From the NCBI GenBank assembly GCA_021325385.1, contig JAJPHH010000194.1, forward strand, positions 1 through 46,046: DNA of 46,046 bases, read 5' to 3'. This DNA comes from Alphaproteobacteria bacterium. Its GTDB lineage: Bacteria; Pseudomonadota; Alphaproteobacteria; Rhizobiales; Beijerinckiaceae. Below the pieces are notes generated by a model that worked only from the letters and a program-made list of their open reading frames with translations, was not told where the DNA came from and did no database searches. Position 1 is the first letter of the stretch. Every line of letters begins with the position of its first letter. Positions 32,759-42,140 of this stretch are shown here, piece after piece. Position numbers and translations under genes: made by a program.

Positions 32759-33667
32759 TCAAAGCCCGCATGGCGGCCTCCCGCGCGAGTCGTCATGCGT
32801 GACGCATTGCGGCGCGCTCCAGACGTGCCGGTATACGACCGACCGGTCGCTTGTTCGGTAGACGAGGGCCTCGACGCGCGGGCTCGCGCCGAGCGCGACG
32901 CGCTCGGAAGCCATCACTCGCGGCGCCTCTGGGGCAGGATCAGTTTGCCAGAGGGGCCTGAGGTCGCGCGGATATTGACCGAGACCGAGCCAGCTAAAGG
33001 TTGTAGTCCATGTCCGCCCCGGCTGCAGCGTGATGTCGGTCCACGATTGAACGAGATGCCGGTCGACAAGCAGCTCGATCGCGTAACTCTGCTGGCCCTC
33101 TTCCTCGTTGCGCAGGCCAATGACGACGCTATCGGCGGCTTTCTGGTTTGGAACGATCCAGGCCTGGGTAAAATAGAATTGGCGATGCTGCAGCATGACC
33201 GCCACTGCCAGTCCCAAACCGATCGCCGCCAGACCTAACGCCGAAGCCATCGTCGAAATATCGCCAGGCCGATAATAGGCCCGGCGCCTTTCGGCCCGCA
33301 CGACGACAGAAAGACTTCCAGATGACGCCCGCCGCTCGGCGACAGCCCAGACGATCCATGCCGCCGAGACTATGATCCCCAGTGAGATGAGCCATCCCGG
33401 TCTGGTGATCTGGCCCGCGAGATGGAGGATGAGGCCAGCGATGATCACGATCGAGAGGCTGATCGCCACACTGAGCACGGTCGACGCCAGCCGATCTTCC
33501 GGTTCTGCGCGAGCGGCGCGCAATACCGCTCGGCCCGGCAGGTAAAACAGCAGAGGTACGGCCGCCGCCACATCGAGCAGCGGATTGCGGATCCAAAGCA
33601 GAATCCCAAGACAGAGGAGCGACGCCGCGGCGCAACCGCCGGGAGAGCGACGGTCACTTGACGACAT
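32759..33667 (-). CDS. DUF1616-like membrane protein
   Basis: A 302-aa protein. Four or five hydrophobic segments in the first 170 residues include VAAAVPLLFYLPGRAVLRAA, close to the opening of DUF1616 proteins. A soluble C-terminal part follows (VVIGLRNEEEGQQSYAIELL, then LQPGRTWTTTF), which looks like an extracytoplasmic beta-sandwich. ATG 33667 has AGGAG about 9 nt upstream and overlaps the GT-C-like gene by 14 bp; an ATG at 33694 is less likely. Proteins of this type often neighbour glycan assembly genes. Function unknown. Confidence 0.72.
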   Translation of the reverse strand: MSSSDRRSPGGCAAASLLCLGILLWIRNPLLDVAAAVPLLFYLPGRAVLRAARAEPEDRLASTVLSVAISLSIVIIAGLILHLAGQITRPGWLISLGIIVSAAWIVWAVAERRASSGSLSVVVRAERRRAYYRPGDISTMASALGLAAIGLGLAVAVMLQHRQFYFTQAWIVPNQKAADSVVIGLRNEEEGQQSYAIELLVDRHLVQSWTDITLQPGRTWTTTFSWLGLGQYPRDLRPLWQTDPAPEAPRVMASERVALGASPRVEALVYRTSDRSVVYRHVWSAPQCVTHDDSRGRPPCGL

Positions 33668-35834
33668 TGCGCAAGACTCCTGCGTCGTAATCAATCAGAG
33701 GGCGCTCGCTGGGCTTGCCCTGAGCAGTTGCGCGTCGATCTAGCCTAGTCGTCTTGGTGAGCGTGGCGGCTCCGCCGACCTGCGGCGCGGGGCCCGGCGC
33801 ATTGGCGTCGTAAACCACCGGATGGCCGCCGCGGAACGTTCTGCCGACCCATGCCGCGCTATCGACTTTCTCGGCGAGCGGCGGCGGGCTGTTCAGTCGT
33901 TCGGGTTCGAGTAGGTTTCGAACGTCGTAAATGACCTCGAAGCCGTTATCGTAGATTCGCCCCACTCTAGGGAGCTCGTCGAATTTCTGCAGATCGACCG
34001 CCAGCGGCGGAGACTTGTGCAGCTCGCTGTCTTCGCCAGCCTCGAAATAGAAACCCCATAGCGGCAGGTCATGTTGAAGGCGCAGATCGACCAGGAGGAA
34101 ATCGGGGTCTCCCTCACGAATCAAATTCTTGTCGAAGTCTGCGAGACGGCGCGACCTCGTATTCATGTCGAACAGCGCCTGGTCGAACAGCACCGAGCCA
34201 AGCTCCACGCCGTCCTCTTGCGGGGTCACCACCCTCTGGACGCCATAGGTCGCCAGGAGCAATTTGTTTGCGCGATCGGAGGCGAAGCGCCAGCCCTCTC
34301 CGAGCTCATCTCGAGTCCATTGCGCCGTGGAGATGCCCATCGGCTCGACCGAGCTTCCGTCGGCAGCAGGACGATACGGGCCGGCGACCAAGTCCGGCGG
34401 CAATTCCGCAATCACGCCGCCGACGATCATGATCGCCAGGCACAAGCCGAAGGCGGCGGCCCGTAACGGACGGGCCCGCGGGGTGATCAGCACCTTCGCC
34501 GCTCCCATAGCGACGACCAGGCCAACGCCGAGAAAGACGAAGGCCGACATTCGATTTCCCAATTCCCAGCTGCCTCCCGTCAGCCGAAGCGCGACGCTCA
34601 CGGGAAAACCGAAACTCATGATCGTCAGAACAATCGCCCAGACATTATCGCGCATGCCTAGGAACGGTTTCTCTGGAGCTGCGCCTCGATCGCCGCGCAA
34701 GCCCAACGATCTGAAAAACCCTACGACCAGTCCGGCTGAGATGAGTATGACGGAGAGAATGGCCATGGCCCTATAGGCCGCCGGCTGAACGGCGCCCGTT
34801 GCGGACACAAAAAACGAGCGTCCTCCGCTCAATCCGGCCAACAGACCGTAGAAAGTGGCTACCGATCCGCCGAGAATCTTTCCAAGGTAAGGATTGGCCG
34901 CTCCTCCCGTAAGCCATTTCCACAGGCCGGCGCTCACGACGGCGACGCCCGCGATGGCGGTCGTCGCGCCGGCGCCTTTCCTGTCGCCGCGAAAGAATGT
35001 GGCCGCCGCCGCGGCGCTCAAAGTGATTAATCCGAAATATGATGAAAGATGATGGCTGACCGCCGCGGCGCACAAGATCAGGCCGCAGATCCAAACCATA
35101 CGCCACCGATCGCGCACCGCTCCACGACCGATGAGCACGGCAATGAAAATTGCCACAAACACCAAGTCAAGGGCGAGCGTTTCGTAGGAGAACGCTGCAA
35201 GGAACGTATAAAAATTGCTGCTCGCCATGTATACGAGCGTCGCCAGCGCCCCGACCCAAGAAGACGCGGAGATCTTCTCGAAGATCAGAAAAATGACAGA
35301 TACGCACAGCATCCGCAGGACGCCGACCAGAATGACGGCGCATGGGAAAACACCAAGGTCGGTTAGCTGCGCCAACGCCGACGTGACGATCTCCAGCCCA
35401 GGGTAGTAAGGGCTTACCGGCAGAAGGGAATTAGCGGTGAATAGATGATGCCGCTCCAGAATGTCGATTGTCGTCGACCAGTGCAGATATTCATCGTGGC
35501 CATAGAAATGAGTGGGACTCTCCAATATTCTCGTCATGAAGAGGCTGGCGCCGAGGATATTGAGCAGCCAGATCCGCTCCCGACGCGAGACATTCGGCCA
35601 AGCGATGCGCAGCACGACCGGTAGAGTAATCAGGGCGAAGCAGGCCCAAAATAGAGCAGCGCCATAAGTCCAGCCGTTCAACGACAGGCTGCTCGCCGTC
35701 GCATCGAGGACAAGCGCCGCCGCTGAGGCGAGCATCAACCTAGGCGCCCAGCCGAGGCTCTCGACCGGATTGACACAGTCATACCCTTGGCGGTCGCATC
35801 CATAGCCCAACCACCGAAACAGCGTCGCAATCAT
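33654..35834 (-). CDS. large polytopic membrane protein, GT-C-like
   Basis: A 726-aa protein with about 12 hydrophobic segments in the first 500 residues and a soluble C-terminal domain of about 220 residues. The first large loop carries ESPTHFYGHDEYLHWSTTID, and the acidic HDEYLHW is like the catalytic loop of GT-C enzymes; SPYYPGLEIVTSAL follows. The combination suggests a polyprenyl-linked sugar transferase or polymerase. No specific family is recognised. It precedes and overlaps the DUF1616-like gene. Confidence 0.65.
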   Translation of the reverse strand: MIATLFRWLGYGCDRQGYDCVNPVESLGWAPRLMLASAAALVLDATASSLSLNGWTYGAALFWACFALITLPVVLRIAWPNVSRRERIWLLNILGASLFMTRILESPTHFYGHDEYLHWSTTIDILERHHLFTANSLLPVSPYYPGLEIVTSALAQLTDLGVFPCAVILVGVLRMLCVSVIFLIFEKISASSWVGALATLVYMASSNFYTFLAAFSYETLALDLVFVAIFIAVLIGRGAVRDRWRMVWICGLILCAAAVSHHLSSYFGLITLSAAAAATFFRGDRKGAGATTAIAGVAVVSAGLWKWLTGGAANPYLGKILGGSVATFYGLLAGLSGGRSFFVSATGAVQPAAYRAMAILSVILISAGLVVGFFRSLGLRGDRGAAPEKPFLGMRDNVWAIVLTIMSFGFPVSVALRLTGGSWELGNRMSAFVFLGVGLVVAMGAAKVLITPRARPLRAAAFGLCLAIMIVGGVIAELPPDLVAGPYRPAADGSSVEPMGISTAQWTRDELGEGWRFASDRANKLLLATYGVQRVVTPQEDGVELGSVLFDQALFDMNTRSRRLADFDKNLIREGDPDFLLVDLRLQHDLPLWGFYFEAGEDSELHKSPPLAVDLQKFDELPRVGRIYDNGFEVIYDVRNLLEPERLNSPPPLAEKVDSAAWVGRTFRGGHPVVYDANAPGPAPQVGGAATLTKTTRLDRRATAQGKPSERPLIDYDAGVLRNVVK

Positions 35835-35919
35835 GGGTGCCCGGCCATGTCGCTGGAACGTTCACGTCGCGTCGCGGCCGAGCGCCCGCTCGCGACGAGA
35901 AGGCCTGCAAGCTCGGACC

Positions 35920-36741
35920 TCATTGGAGCGACACCCGCGGATACACTCCGGCAAGACGTTGCGACAGGATGGTCTTGAGAACGCGCCATCCATCGGGAAA
36001 CGCGCGCAGATTACTGACCCCATGCACCCGCTCGGCCTCGCAACTCGCGACCTCCATGATTTTGAGGCCGTGGGACAGAGCCCGCACGCAGAGCATCGTC
36101 TCGATCTCGAAACCGTCGCATGCGCTTTCAAGCACAGGCAGCGTACGTCTCCAGAAGGCCATGTAGCCGTAACATAGATCGGTAAACCGGCAGCCATAAA
36201 GCATGCGCACCGATGTCGTCAGCGCCCAATTGCCGAGCGCGCGGATGAACGACAGATCCGTGCTGCCGCCGCCTTCGATATAACGAGAGCCTTTAGCGAG
36301 ATCGGCGCCGGCCAAGAGAGCGCCGATGAGCAGGATCATTTCATCCGGATTCATCGAACCGTCCGCGTCGATCATGACGATGACGTCGCCCGTGGCGCGG
36401 GCAAAACCAGCTCGCAACGCGGCGCCTTTGCCGCGCCGGCTTTCGATGACGATCCGTACATCGGGATAAAGTCGTCGGGCGACGTCGACTGTCTCATCGG
36501 TCGAAAGGCCGTCGACAATGATCAACTCGTGTATCCAACGAGGCATTCTCGGCAACACGAGAGCCAAATTGGCCGCTTCGTTGAAAGTCGGCATGACGAC
36601 GCTGACTCGCGGGATGGGAACGTGCAGTTGATCCTCTATCAACGGTCCATTCGCTTCATCTTCCGATCTATCGCTGTGCACGGCTATCGAGGTTCGTCGA
36701 GGCAGGTCATGACGCGCCAACTCGGCAACTTGTTCGACCAT
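35920..36741 (-). CDS. GT2 family glycosyltransferase (DPM1-like)
   Basis: A 273-aa enzyme with a GT-A fold: SVVMPTFNEAANLALVL, LIIVDGLSTDETVDVA, the donor-metal motif IDADGSMNP and KGSRYIEGG. No C-terminal membrane domain. It resembles dolichol-phosphate mannosyltransferase-like and UDP-glucose transferring GT2 enzymes. I chose ATG 36741 (GAGGGCG about 8 nt upstream) over ATG 36927, whose additional 62 residues look non-coding. It probably begins the minus-strand cluster, with a divergent methyltransferase beyond. Confidence 0.87.
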   Translation of the reverse strand: MVEQVAELARHDLPRRTSIAVHSDRSEDEANGPLIEDQLHVPIPRVSVVMPTFNEAANLALVLPRMPRWIHELIIVDGLSTDETVDVARRLYPDVRIVIESRRGKGAALRAGFARATGDVIVMIDADGSMNPDEMILLIGALLAGADLAKGSRYIEGGGSTDLSFIRALGNWALTTSVRMLYGCRFTDLCYGYMAFWRRTLPVLESACDGFEIETMLCVRALSHGLKIMEVASCEAERVHGVSNLRAFPDGWRVLKTILSQRLAGVYPRVSLQ

Positions 36742-37085
36742 AACGGCGCCCTCGCCTTGAGGCCCCCGCTCGTATGTGGCGCAAGCGAGAGGGCATAGCA
36801 ATCGAGCGTTCTTACTACGTCTAAATCGATTGACGTCGCCGGTGGAGGTAACTCCAATTCGCGATCTATGGAGTGTGGTCGGCCGCGTTATTATTTCTCG
36901 ATTGGCTGCCCGATCAGCGGGGGTCAAAAGCGGGCAATAGGTTGCGGTCGCGCGTGCGCGCGATCTCGCGTCAAAGCGGGGATGCTAGCCAGGTCATGCC
37001 CCTTCGAGACTTTTCTGTTGCGCGGGGCTGATTCGGCCACCGCGACGAGGGCGCGACGCCGCTGTTTCGATAAACACTGTCACGG
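36742..37085. promoter_or_regulatory. divergent intergenic region
   Basis: A 344-bp gap between the start of the minus-strand cluster and the plus-strand methyltransferase. It has an AT-richer patch around 36880-36905. I see no gene, and no palindrome that stands out beyond GC-rich runs near 36955. It presumably holds both promoters. Confidence 0.45.
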
Positions 37086-38159
37086 ATGGCTCTGATGCAA
37101 GAAGTACCAGCACGCATGCCGCAATCGCTCCAAGCGCTGGCGTGCTGCCCGCGCTGCCGGTCGGAGCTCGTCTCAAAGAGTGATTCAGTAACGTGTTCTA
37201 ATCGGCGATGTCTTTATTCCGACGTGGGTTTCCCGACGGCGAACGGTCAACCGGTGCTGATCGATTTCGATGAAAGCATATTCGACCGAGCCGCTTATAC
37301 TGACGGTCGCGGCTCCGTCATGCGGCGCGACGACAGCGGCCAAGAATTGCGGACAAAAGCGTGGGCTCTCCTGTTTGGCGGCAACCGGATCGCGCCAATG
37401 ATGTGCCGGCAAATGTTGTCCGCTCTGAAGGAGCGGTCGGAGCAGCCGCTCGTCCTGGTCATCGGCGGGGGCGCGGTGGGCGCTGGGGCCGCGGCGCTGT
37501 ACGAAGATCGTGACGTCCAGCTTATTGGCACCGACGTCTACGCCTCCTCCAACACCTGCCTGGTCGCGGACGCGCATCGGCTTCCGTTCAAAGACGAGCT
37601 GTTCGACGCGGTGTGGGTCCAGGCGGTGCTCGAGCACGTTCTCGAGCCTCACGTCGTTGCGGCCGAGATTCGCCGGGTTCTTAAGCCTGGCGGCCTGGTT
37701 TACGCCGACACGCCGTTTCTCCAGGCGGTGCACGAGGGAGCTTATGATTTTACGCGGTTCACTTTAAGCGGCCACCGATGGCTATTTCGACATTTTGAAC
37801 AAATCGACGCGGGGATCGTGGGCGGGCCTGGCTCGTCACTGATATGGGCGATGCGATATTACCTTCGAGCTCTCGGCCTGGGCGATACGACTGCTTCGAT
37901 CGCGGCGTTCCCGTTCTTCTGGCTTCGATTGCTTGACGGCGTCATGCGAAGGCAGCCCAGCGCCGACGCAGCCGTCGGAACATATTTCTATGGCCGAAAG
38001 ACGGAACGCAGTTTGACGCCGCGAGATATGATCCAATATTACCGCGCGCAAAGCCAGACTGGTCATCCTGGCGTCGGCGGCCTTGCTCGCTCGCCTCGGC
38101 TGCGCCCCGTGAGCGCGGCTTCGCCGGCCGATGCGCCGGTGCGCCGCAGCGCGACCTGA
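37086..38159 (+). CDS. class I SAM methyltransferase with N-terminal zinc ribbon
   Basis: A 357-aa protein. Residues about 20-60 hold a CxxC pair (CCPRC) and a second Cys pair (TCSNRRC), a Trm112-like zinc ribbon. The Rossmann core follows with motif I VLVIGGGAVGAGAA, an acidic LIGTDVY, and the Methyltransf_11 signature FDAVWVQAVLEHV with VLKPGGLVYADTPF. Such proteins methylate sugars or small molecules in surface-glycan clusters. A second in-frame ATG lies three codons in. Convergent with the GT4 gene, 67 bp apart. Confidence 0.85.
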   Translation: MALMQEVPARMPQSLQALACCPRCRSELVSKSDSVTCSNRRCLYSDVGFPTANGQPVLIDFDESIFDRAAYTDGRGSVMRRDDSGQELRTKAWALLFGGNRIAPMMCRQMLSALKERSEQPLVLVIGGGAVGAGAAALYEDRDVQLIGTDVYASSNTCLVADAHRLPFKDELFDAVWVQAVLEHVLEPHVVAAEIRRVLKPGGLVYADTPFLQAVHEGAYDFTRFTLSGHRWLFRHFEQIDAGIVGGPGSSLIWAMRYYLRALGLGDTTASIAAFPFFWLRLLDGVMRRQPSADAAVGTYFYGRKTERSLTPRDMIQYYRAQSQTGHPGVGGLARSPRLRPVSAASPADAPVRRSAT

Positions 38160-38226
38160 GCCATCCCCGCAGCTAGGGAACGGCGCCCTCGCCGACGCCG
38201 TGCGCAACCGCATCTCTATAAGTTCA

Positions 38227-39501
38227 TCACATCCCGAACATTTCGCGAGGCGCCCCCCCTTCCGGGCGCCCTGCTCGCCTACGGCTTAGCGCAATTTCGG
38301 AATAGATCTCTTCAATGCGAGGGACGACCGTACTGGCCTTGAAGGCGTTTACTTTCTTCAAGGCGGCAGCCGACATTCGCGTCCGCAGCCCTTCATCCTT
38401 GAGAAGGCGCTGGATTGCCGACGCCAGACCCGTCGCGTCGTTAGGCGGCGCCAAAAGCCCGGTCTCCTCGTGATCAACAAGCTCGGGCATCCCGCCAATC
38501 CGAGTGGCTATGACAGGCTTTCCAAAGGCCATCGCCTCGAGCACGACCGACGCGCAAGCGTCTGGAAGGACCGATGGCGCGAGGCCAAAGAGGGAATTGC
38601 GCCAGGCGTGCATCACGGCGTCGTGCGGCCAGCTCTCAAGGAGAATGACGTTGGGCGGTAGTTCCCTCGGCGTGTCGGGGCATCTCCTTCCGATGAGCAC
38701 CAGGGGCGGCGCCCTGTCCAGCATCGCGTAGGCTTCAAGCAGCACATGCACGCCTTTGAACCTTCGCAAATCTCCCACGAATAGAAGGTATCCGCCGCTC
38801 GGAAGCTGAGCGAGGCGCGGATCGTGGCATGGGCGCGCCAATCCTATCTCGTCGGAAACGAAATTCGGCACGATTTCGAACGGCAGCCGAGCCTTTGTCA
38901 GGCCATTCCCGACAGCAATTGCATTGCTGACTGCTAAGAACTTGTCAGCGACGCGTCTCTCCAGCGCGCCAAAGACATGATTCCCAAGAAGTGCGACTCC
39001 ACCCTTGGCTGGGCCATAAAATCGAATGGCGCAATCGAGGCACTTTTTTGCCGCAGGCCCGTCGCACGGTTCGCCTTGCCGCATCGCATTCTTCTGCACA
39101 CAAGAAAGGCTCAAATCATGCAACGTGATCACAAGCCCTGGTCCGCGAGCGCGTTTGAGAGGAAGGTAGGAATGAAGCAACCAGTTGTGCGCGTGCACGA
39201 TCTCGGGATCATGCTCATGGAGCAATTTCCGGAGGCCGTACATCAGTTCAGGGTCTGGGAACGGCGGCGCGTAACGGCGGCCGGCATCGCTGAATAGCCG
39301 CTCGACCCGCTGCATAGTGCCCCGCAGACGGCGAATCGTCACCCCTTCATCGAGCTCGCATTCATCGAGGCCATGTTGCCAGGTCGTCGCAACCATAACG
39401 TCGTGGCCTCGCCGGGCTAGAGCCGTGCTTAGGTTCCGCACGTGCCGTTCTTCTCCCCCGATTATCGGAGGATAGAACTGGGCGATCATCAGAATCCGCA
39501 T
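38227..39501 (-). CDS. GT4 family glycosyltransferase
   Basis: A 424-aa retaining GT-B enzyme: IAQFYPPIIGGEERHVRNLS at the N-terminus, and a C-terminal donor-site region with LLFVGDLRRFKGVHVLLEAY and LPDACASVVLEAMAFGKPVI (E-x7-E motif). An internal Cys-rich loop (CVQKNAMRQGEPCDGPAAKK, then CLDC) resembles a zinc-binding insert seen in some GT4 proteins. AGGG lies 9 nt before the ATG. Transcribed toward the methyltransferase gene. Confidence 0.88.
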   Translation of the reverse strand: MRILMIAQFYPPIIGGEERHVRNLSTALARRGHDVMVATTWQHGLDECELDEGVTIRRLRGTMQRVERLFSDAGRRYAPPFPDPELMYGLRKLLHEHDPEIVHAHNWLLHSYLPLKRARGPGLVITLHDLSLSCVQKNAMRQGEPCDGPAAKKCLDCAIRFYGPAKGGVALLGNHVFGALERRVADKFLAVSNAIAVGNGLTKARLPFEIVPNFVSDEIGLARPCHDPRLAQLPSGGYLLFVGDLRRFKGVHVLLEAYAMLDRAPPLVLIGRRCPDTPRELPPNVILLESWPHDAVMHAWRNSLFGLAPSVLPDACASVVLEAMAFGKPVIATRIGGMPELVDHEETGLLAPPNDATGLASAIQRLLKDEGLRTRMSAAALKKVNAFKASTVVPRIEEIYSEIALSRRRAGRPEGGAPREMFGM

Positions 39502-39801
39502 CTAAGCGATCCCTGTCCAACAAGGGCGGTCACCCTCCATACCGCAACGACGGCGGCCTTGCGCAAGTCCTGACGGCGGGCTGCCCGGCGATTACGTATT
39601 AGGGGGTAATCCCTTAAGCCGGCCGCCCGTCGTCTTTAGAGAAATGGACAATCCGGCCCATAACTGTGAACGCTTAGCTGGCATGGCGATATCGACGCTG
39701 CGCTCTGCGACCGCTTTGACGTTATCCGTCTGGTATTCTCAGCTCCCTTCTTCGAAGCCCGGGCGTCGTCGCTCGCTGGCTCTCCAATAACGGCCTAGAA
39801 A
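39502..39801. promoter_or_regulatory. divergent intergenic region with palindrome
   Basis: A 300-bp gap between the divergent GT4 and GT2 genes. It contains the palindrome at 39599-39617. No gene is seen. Confidence 0.5.
39599..39617. promoter_or_regulatory. palindromic candidate operator
   Basis: TTAGGGGGTAATCCCTTAA has 7-bp arms (TTAGGGG / CCCTTAA, 6 of 7 paired) around a 5-nt centre. It lies between divergent glycosyltransferase genes. A partial look-alike sharing GGGTAATCC is at 42064-42072. The binding protein is unknown; the cluster-borne LuxR-type regulator is a candidate. Confidence 0.5.
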
Positions 39802-40791
39802 ATGCGCCCCCCCGACAGTTTCAGCGTGGTGATAGCCGCCTTTACCGAGAAGCGATGGCCCGACCTTGTCGACGCTGTCGAATCGGTGAGGAAGCAGAGC
39901 CTTCCAGCGAAGGAGATCATTGTCGGCGTCGACCACAATCCTGTTCTCCTCAAGCGGATATCGGACGAACTGAGCGATGTCGTCGCGGTCCCCAATCGGT
40001 TCGCACGAGGCGCTCCAGGCGCCAGGAACAGCGCGGTCGCGGTCTCAACCGGAGCAGCCATTGCATTCCTTGACGACGACGCGGTGGCGGATGCGGACTG
40101 GCTGCTCAAATTGAGCGAGGGATACGCCGACGAACGCGTCTGCGCAGTCGGCGGCCGGATCGACCCGCTTTGGCTGGGCGGCCAGCCCGGCTGGTTTCCA
40201 GAGGAATTCAATTGGGTCGTAGGGTCCTCCTATAAAGGAGGGCCCGTAGTTGCGGAAACCGTCCGCAATCTCTGGACAGTCAATATGTCCGTCTTGCGGT
40301 CCTCGTTCGACGGCGTCGGCGGATTCCGGCCCTATTTCGGAAAGGTCGGAGCGCGATCTCGACCGGAGGACACCGAATTATGCATCCGTATCGGGCAAGC
40401 GTCCCCGGATCGCGTCATCGTGTACAATCCAGAAGCGAGAGTCCTGCACAAAGTGCACCCGGCAAGAGCTCGCTTCAGCTATTTTGCATGGCGCTGTTAT
40501 CATGAGGGATTCGGAAAGGCCGAACTGGCCAGATATTTCGGTCGCTCACCCATCCTCGCGCTCGAACGGCGCTACGTTCGACGGGTGCTTTCCGACGGCG
40601 TCGTGACCGGCTGCCGCGAGGCCTTCTTCAGCGGCCGGTTCGACGGCCTTGCGCGCGCCGGCGCGATCGTTTCCGGCGCGGGTTGCGCCTTCGCCGGCTA
40701 TTCGCTGGGCTCCCTGAAGGGCGCTTTGGCAGGCGGAAAGCGATCGCTCCCGCTTTTTAGCGACGCGCCGATTGCTCCTCGCAATCAATAG
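39802..40791 (+). CDS. GT2 family glycosyltransferase
   Basis: A 329-aa GT-A enzyme: SVVIAAFTEKRWPDLVDAVE, GAPGARNSAVAVSTGAAIAF and the metal-binding LDDDAVADADW, then ED (RPEDTELCIRI) as the likely catalytic base. A C-terminal region of about 80 residues contains two weak hydrophobic patches. It is the first gene of a plus-strand run with the GT4 gene 21 bp downstream. No good ribosome site before the ATG. Confidence 0.87.
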   Translation: MRPPDSFSVVIAAFTEKRWPDLVDAVESVRKQSLPAKEIIVGVDHNPVLLKRISDELSDVVAVPNRFARGAPGARNSAVAVSTGAAIAFLDDDAVADADWLLKLSEGYADERVCAVGGRIDPLWLGGQPGWFPEEFNWVVGSSYKGGPVVAETVRNLWTVNMSVLRSSFDGVGGFRPYFGKVGARSRPEDTELCIRIGQASPDRVIVYNPEARVLHKVHPARARFSYFAWRCYHEGFGKAELARYFGRSPILALERRYVRRVLSDGVVTGCREAFFSGRFDGLARAGAIVSGAGCAFAGYSLGSLKGALAGGKRSLPLFSDAPIAPRNQ

Positions 40792-40812
40792 AGCGGATTA
40801 GGGGGAGAGCAC

Positions 40813-41928
40813 TTGCGCGTCTTGATGGCGACGCCTCGGTTCCTTCCTGACATAGGAGGCGTCGAGAACCACGTACACGAAGTATCGAAGCGTCTCGTCC
40901 GCAACGGCGTCGAAGTCACAGTCGCGACGACGGACGCTCTGCAGCGCTATCCGGCGCGGGACTTCATTGGCGGCATCGAGGTCTTGCGCGTTCCGGCGCG
41001 GCCTCGGAGCAAGGACTGGCTCTTCGCGCCGGAATTATATCGCCTTGTACGGCGCGGACGCTGGGATCTCGTTCACGTTCAGAGTTATCACACCTGCGTC
41101 GCGCCGCTCGCGATGCTCGGCGCGCTGCGCGCCAGACTTCCTTATATCCTCACCTTCCATGGCGGAGGTCACTCCTCGCGCCTGCGCAATCGCGTGCGGT
41201 CTATCCAATGGCGCGCGCTGCGCCCGCTTGTCCGCCGGGCCGAACGATTGATAGCTCTCGCGAAATTCGAGGTCGAGCTCTACAGCAGGACGTTCGGGCT
41301 AACCTCGGATGCTTTTTCCGTCATACCAAACGGTTCCGATTTCCCAGAAAGCGCCGCGAGCGAAAGCGCCGAAAGCGATCCCAACCTCGTCGTCTCGATA
41401 GGCCGCCTTGAGAAATACAAAGGGCACCATCGGATCATCGCCGCCCTCCCCGCCCTTCTTTCCGTCCGGCCCGATGCTCGACTGTTGATTCTTGGTTCCG
41501 GCCCTTATGAAAGCCAATTGCGACAATTGGCCAATGAACTGTCCGTCGCCGATCGGGTCGAGATTCGCGGAATTTCTCCGACGGATCGCACGGCCATGGC
41601 TCGCGCGATTGCAAGCGCGGCCATCGTGGTCCTGATGAGCGAGTATGAGACGCATCCGTTGGCGGCGCTCGAGGCGCTCGCCCTCGGGCGGCCAGTCCTG
41701 GTCGCAGCGACTTCGGGCCTCGCGGAGGTTGCCAAAGCTTGGAACGCCCGCACAATCGCGCTCGGATGCACAACAGAAGAACTTGCGGCCGCGATAGCCG
41801 ACCAACTTGATCATCCTTCCATCCCCAGGCGGGCAACGCTGCCGACCTGGGACGATTGCGCCCGAAAACTCGAGGCGCTCTATGTAGATATCCTGCGGGC
41901 GCGTCAGTGGGAGGCCGCCGGTTCATGA
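40813..41928 (+). CDS. GT4 family glycosyltransferase
   Basis: A 371-aa GT-B enzyme: LMATPRFLPDIGGVENHVHE at the N-terminus, FHGGGHSSRLRNRVRS, VVSIGRLEKYKGHHRIIAAL and SEYETHPLAALEALALGRPV (donor-site E-x7-E). The start is TTG 40813, preceded by AGGGGGAG at a good distance; an ATG four codons later lacks its own site. It transfers a sugar in the cytoplasm to the growing lipid-linked unit (family knowledge). Confidence 0.88.
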   Translation: MRVLMATPRFLPDIGGVENHVHEVSKRLVRNGVEVTVATTDALQRYPARDFIGGIEVLRVPARPRSKDWLFAPELYRLVRRGRWDLVHVQSYHTCVAPLAMLGALRARLPYILTFHGGGHSSRLRNRVRSIQWRALRPLVRRAERLIALAKFEVELYSRTFGLTSDAFSVIPNGSDFPESAASESAESDPNLVVSIGRLEKYKGHHRIIAALPALLSVRPDARLLILGSGPYESQLRQLANELSVADRVEIRGISPTDRTAMARAIASAAIVVLMSEYETHPLAALEALALGRPVLVAATSGLAEVAKAWNARTIALGCTTEELAAAIADQLDHPSIPRRATLPTWDDCARKLEALYVDILRARQWEAAGS

Positions 41929-42140
41929 TGAGAGTCCGGCGGCCACTGCTTGCGGCTGCGAATGGCGTTACGACAATGCTCGGCAACCTGCGGCTTGGGA
42001 GGGTGGCGCGGGCCTGGCGAGAGGGCGCGGGGAAATGGCGATCACGCGGCGCACCACCTTTAAGGGTAATCCTGAAAGCAATGCTCATTCGCCTTCGGCG
42101 CTGTGCATTGAACTGGAGAAACGCTGCGCAAGCATTGTAG
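41925..42140 (+). CDS. possible small basic protein coupled to GT4 gene
   Basis: A 71-codon frame whose ATG overlaps the GT4 stop (ATGA 41925-41928). The product is rich in Arg and Leu, with segments like GVTTMLGNLRLGRVARAW, and has no recognised family. The tight coupling is the only support. It could be a chance frame. Confidence 0.3.
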   Translation: MMRVRRPLLAAANGVTTMLGNLRLGRVARAWREGAGKWRSRGAPPLRVILKAMLIRLRRCALNWRNAAQAL

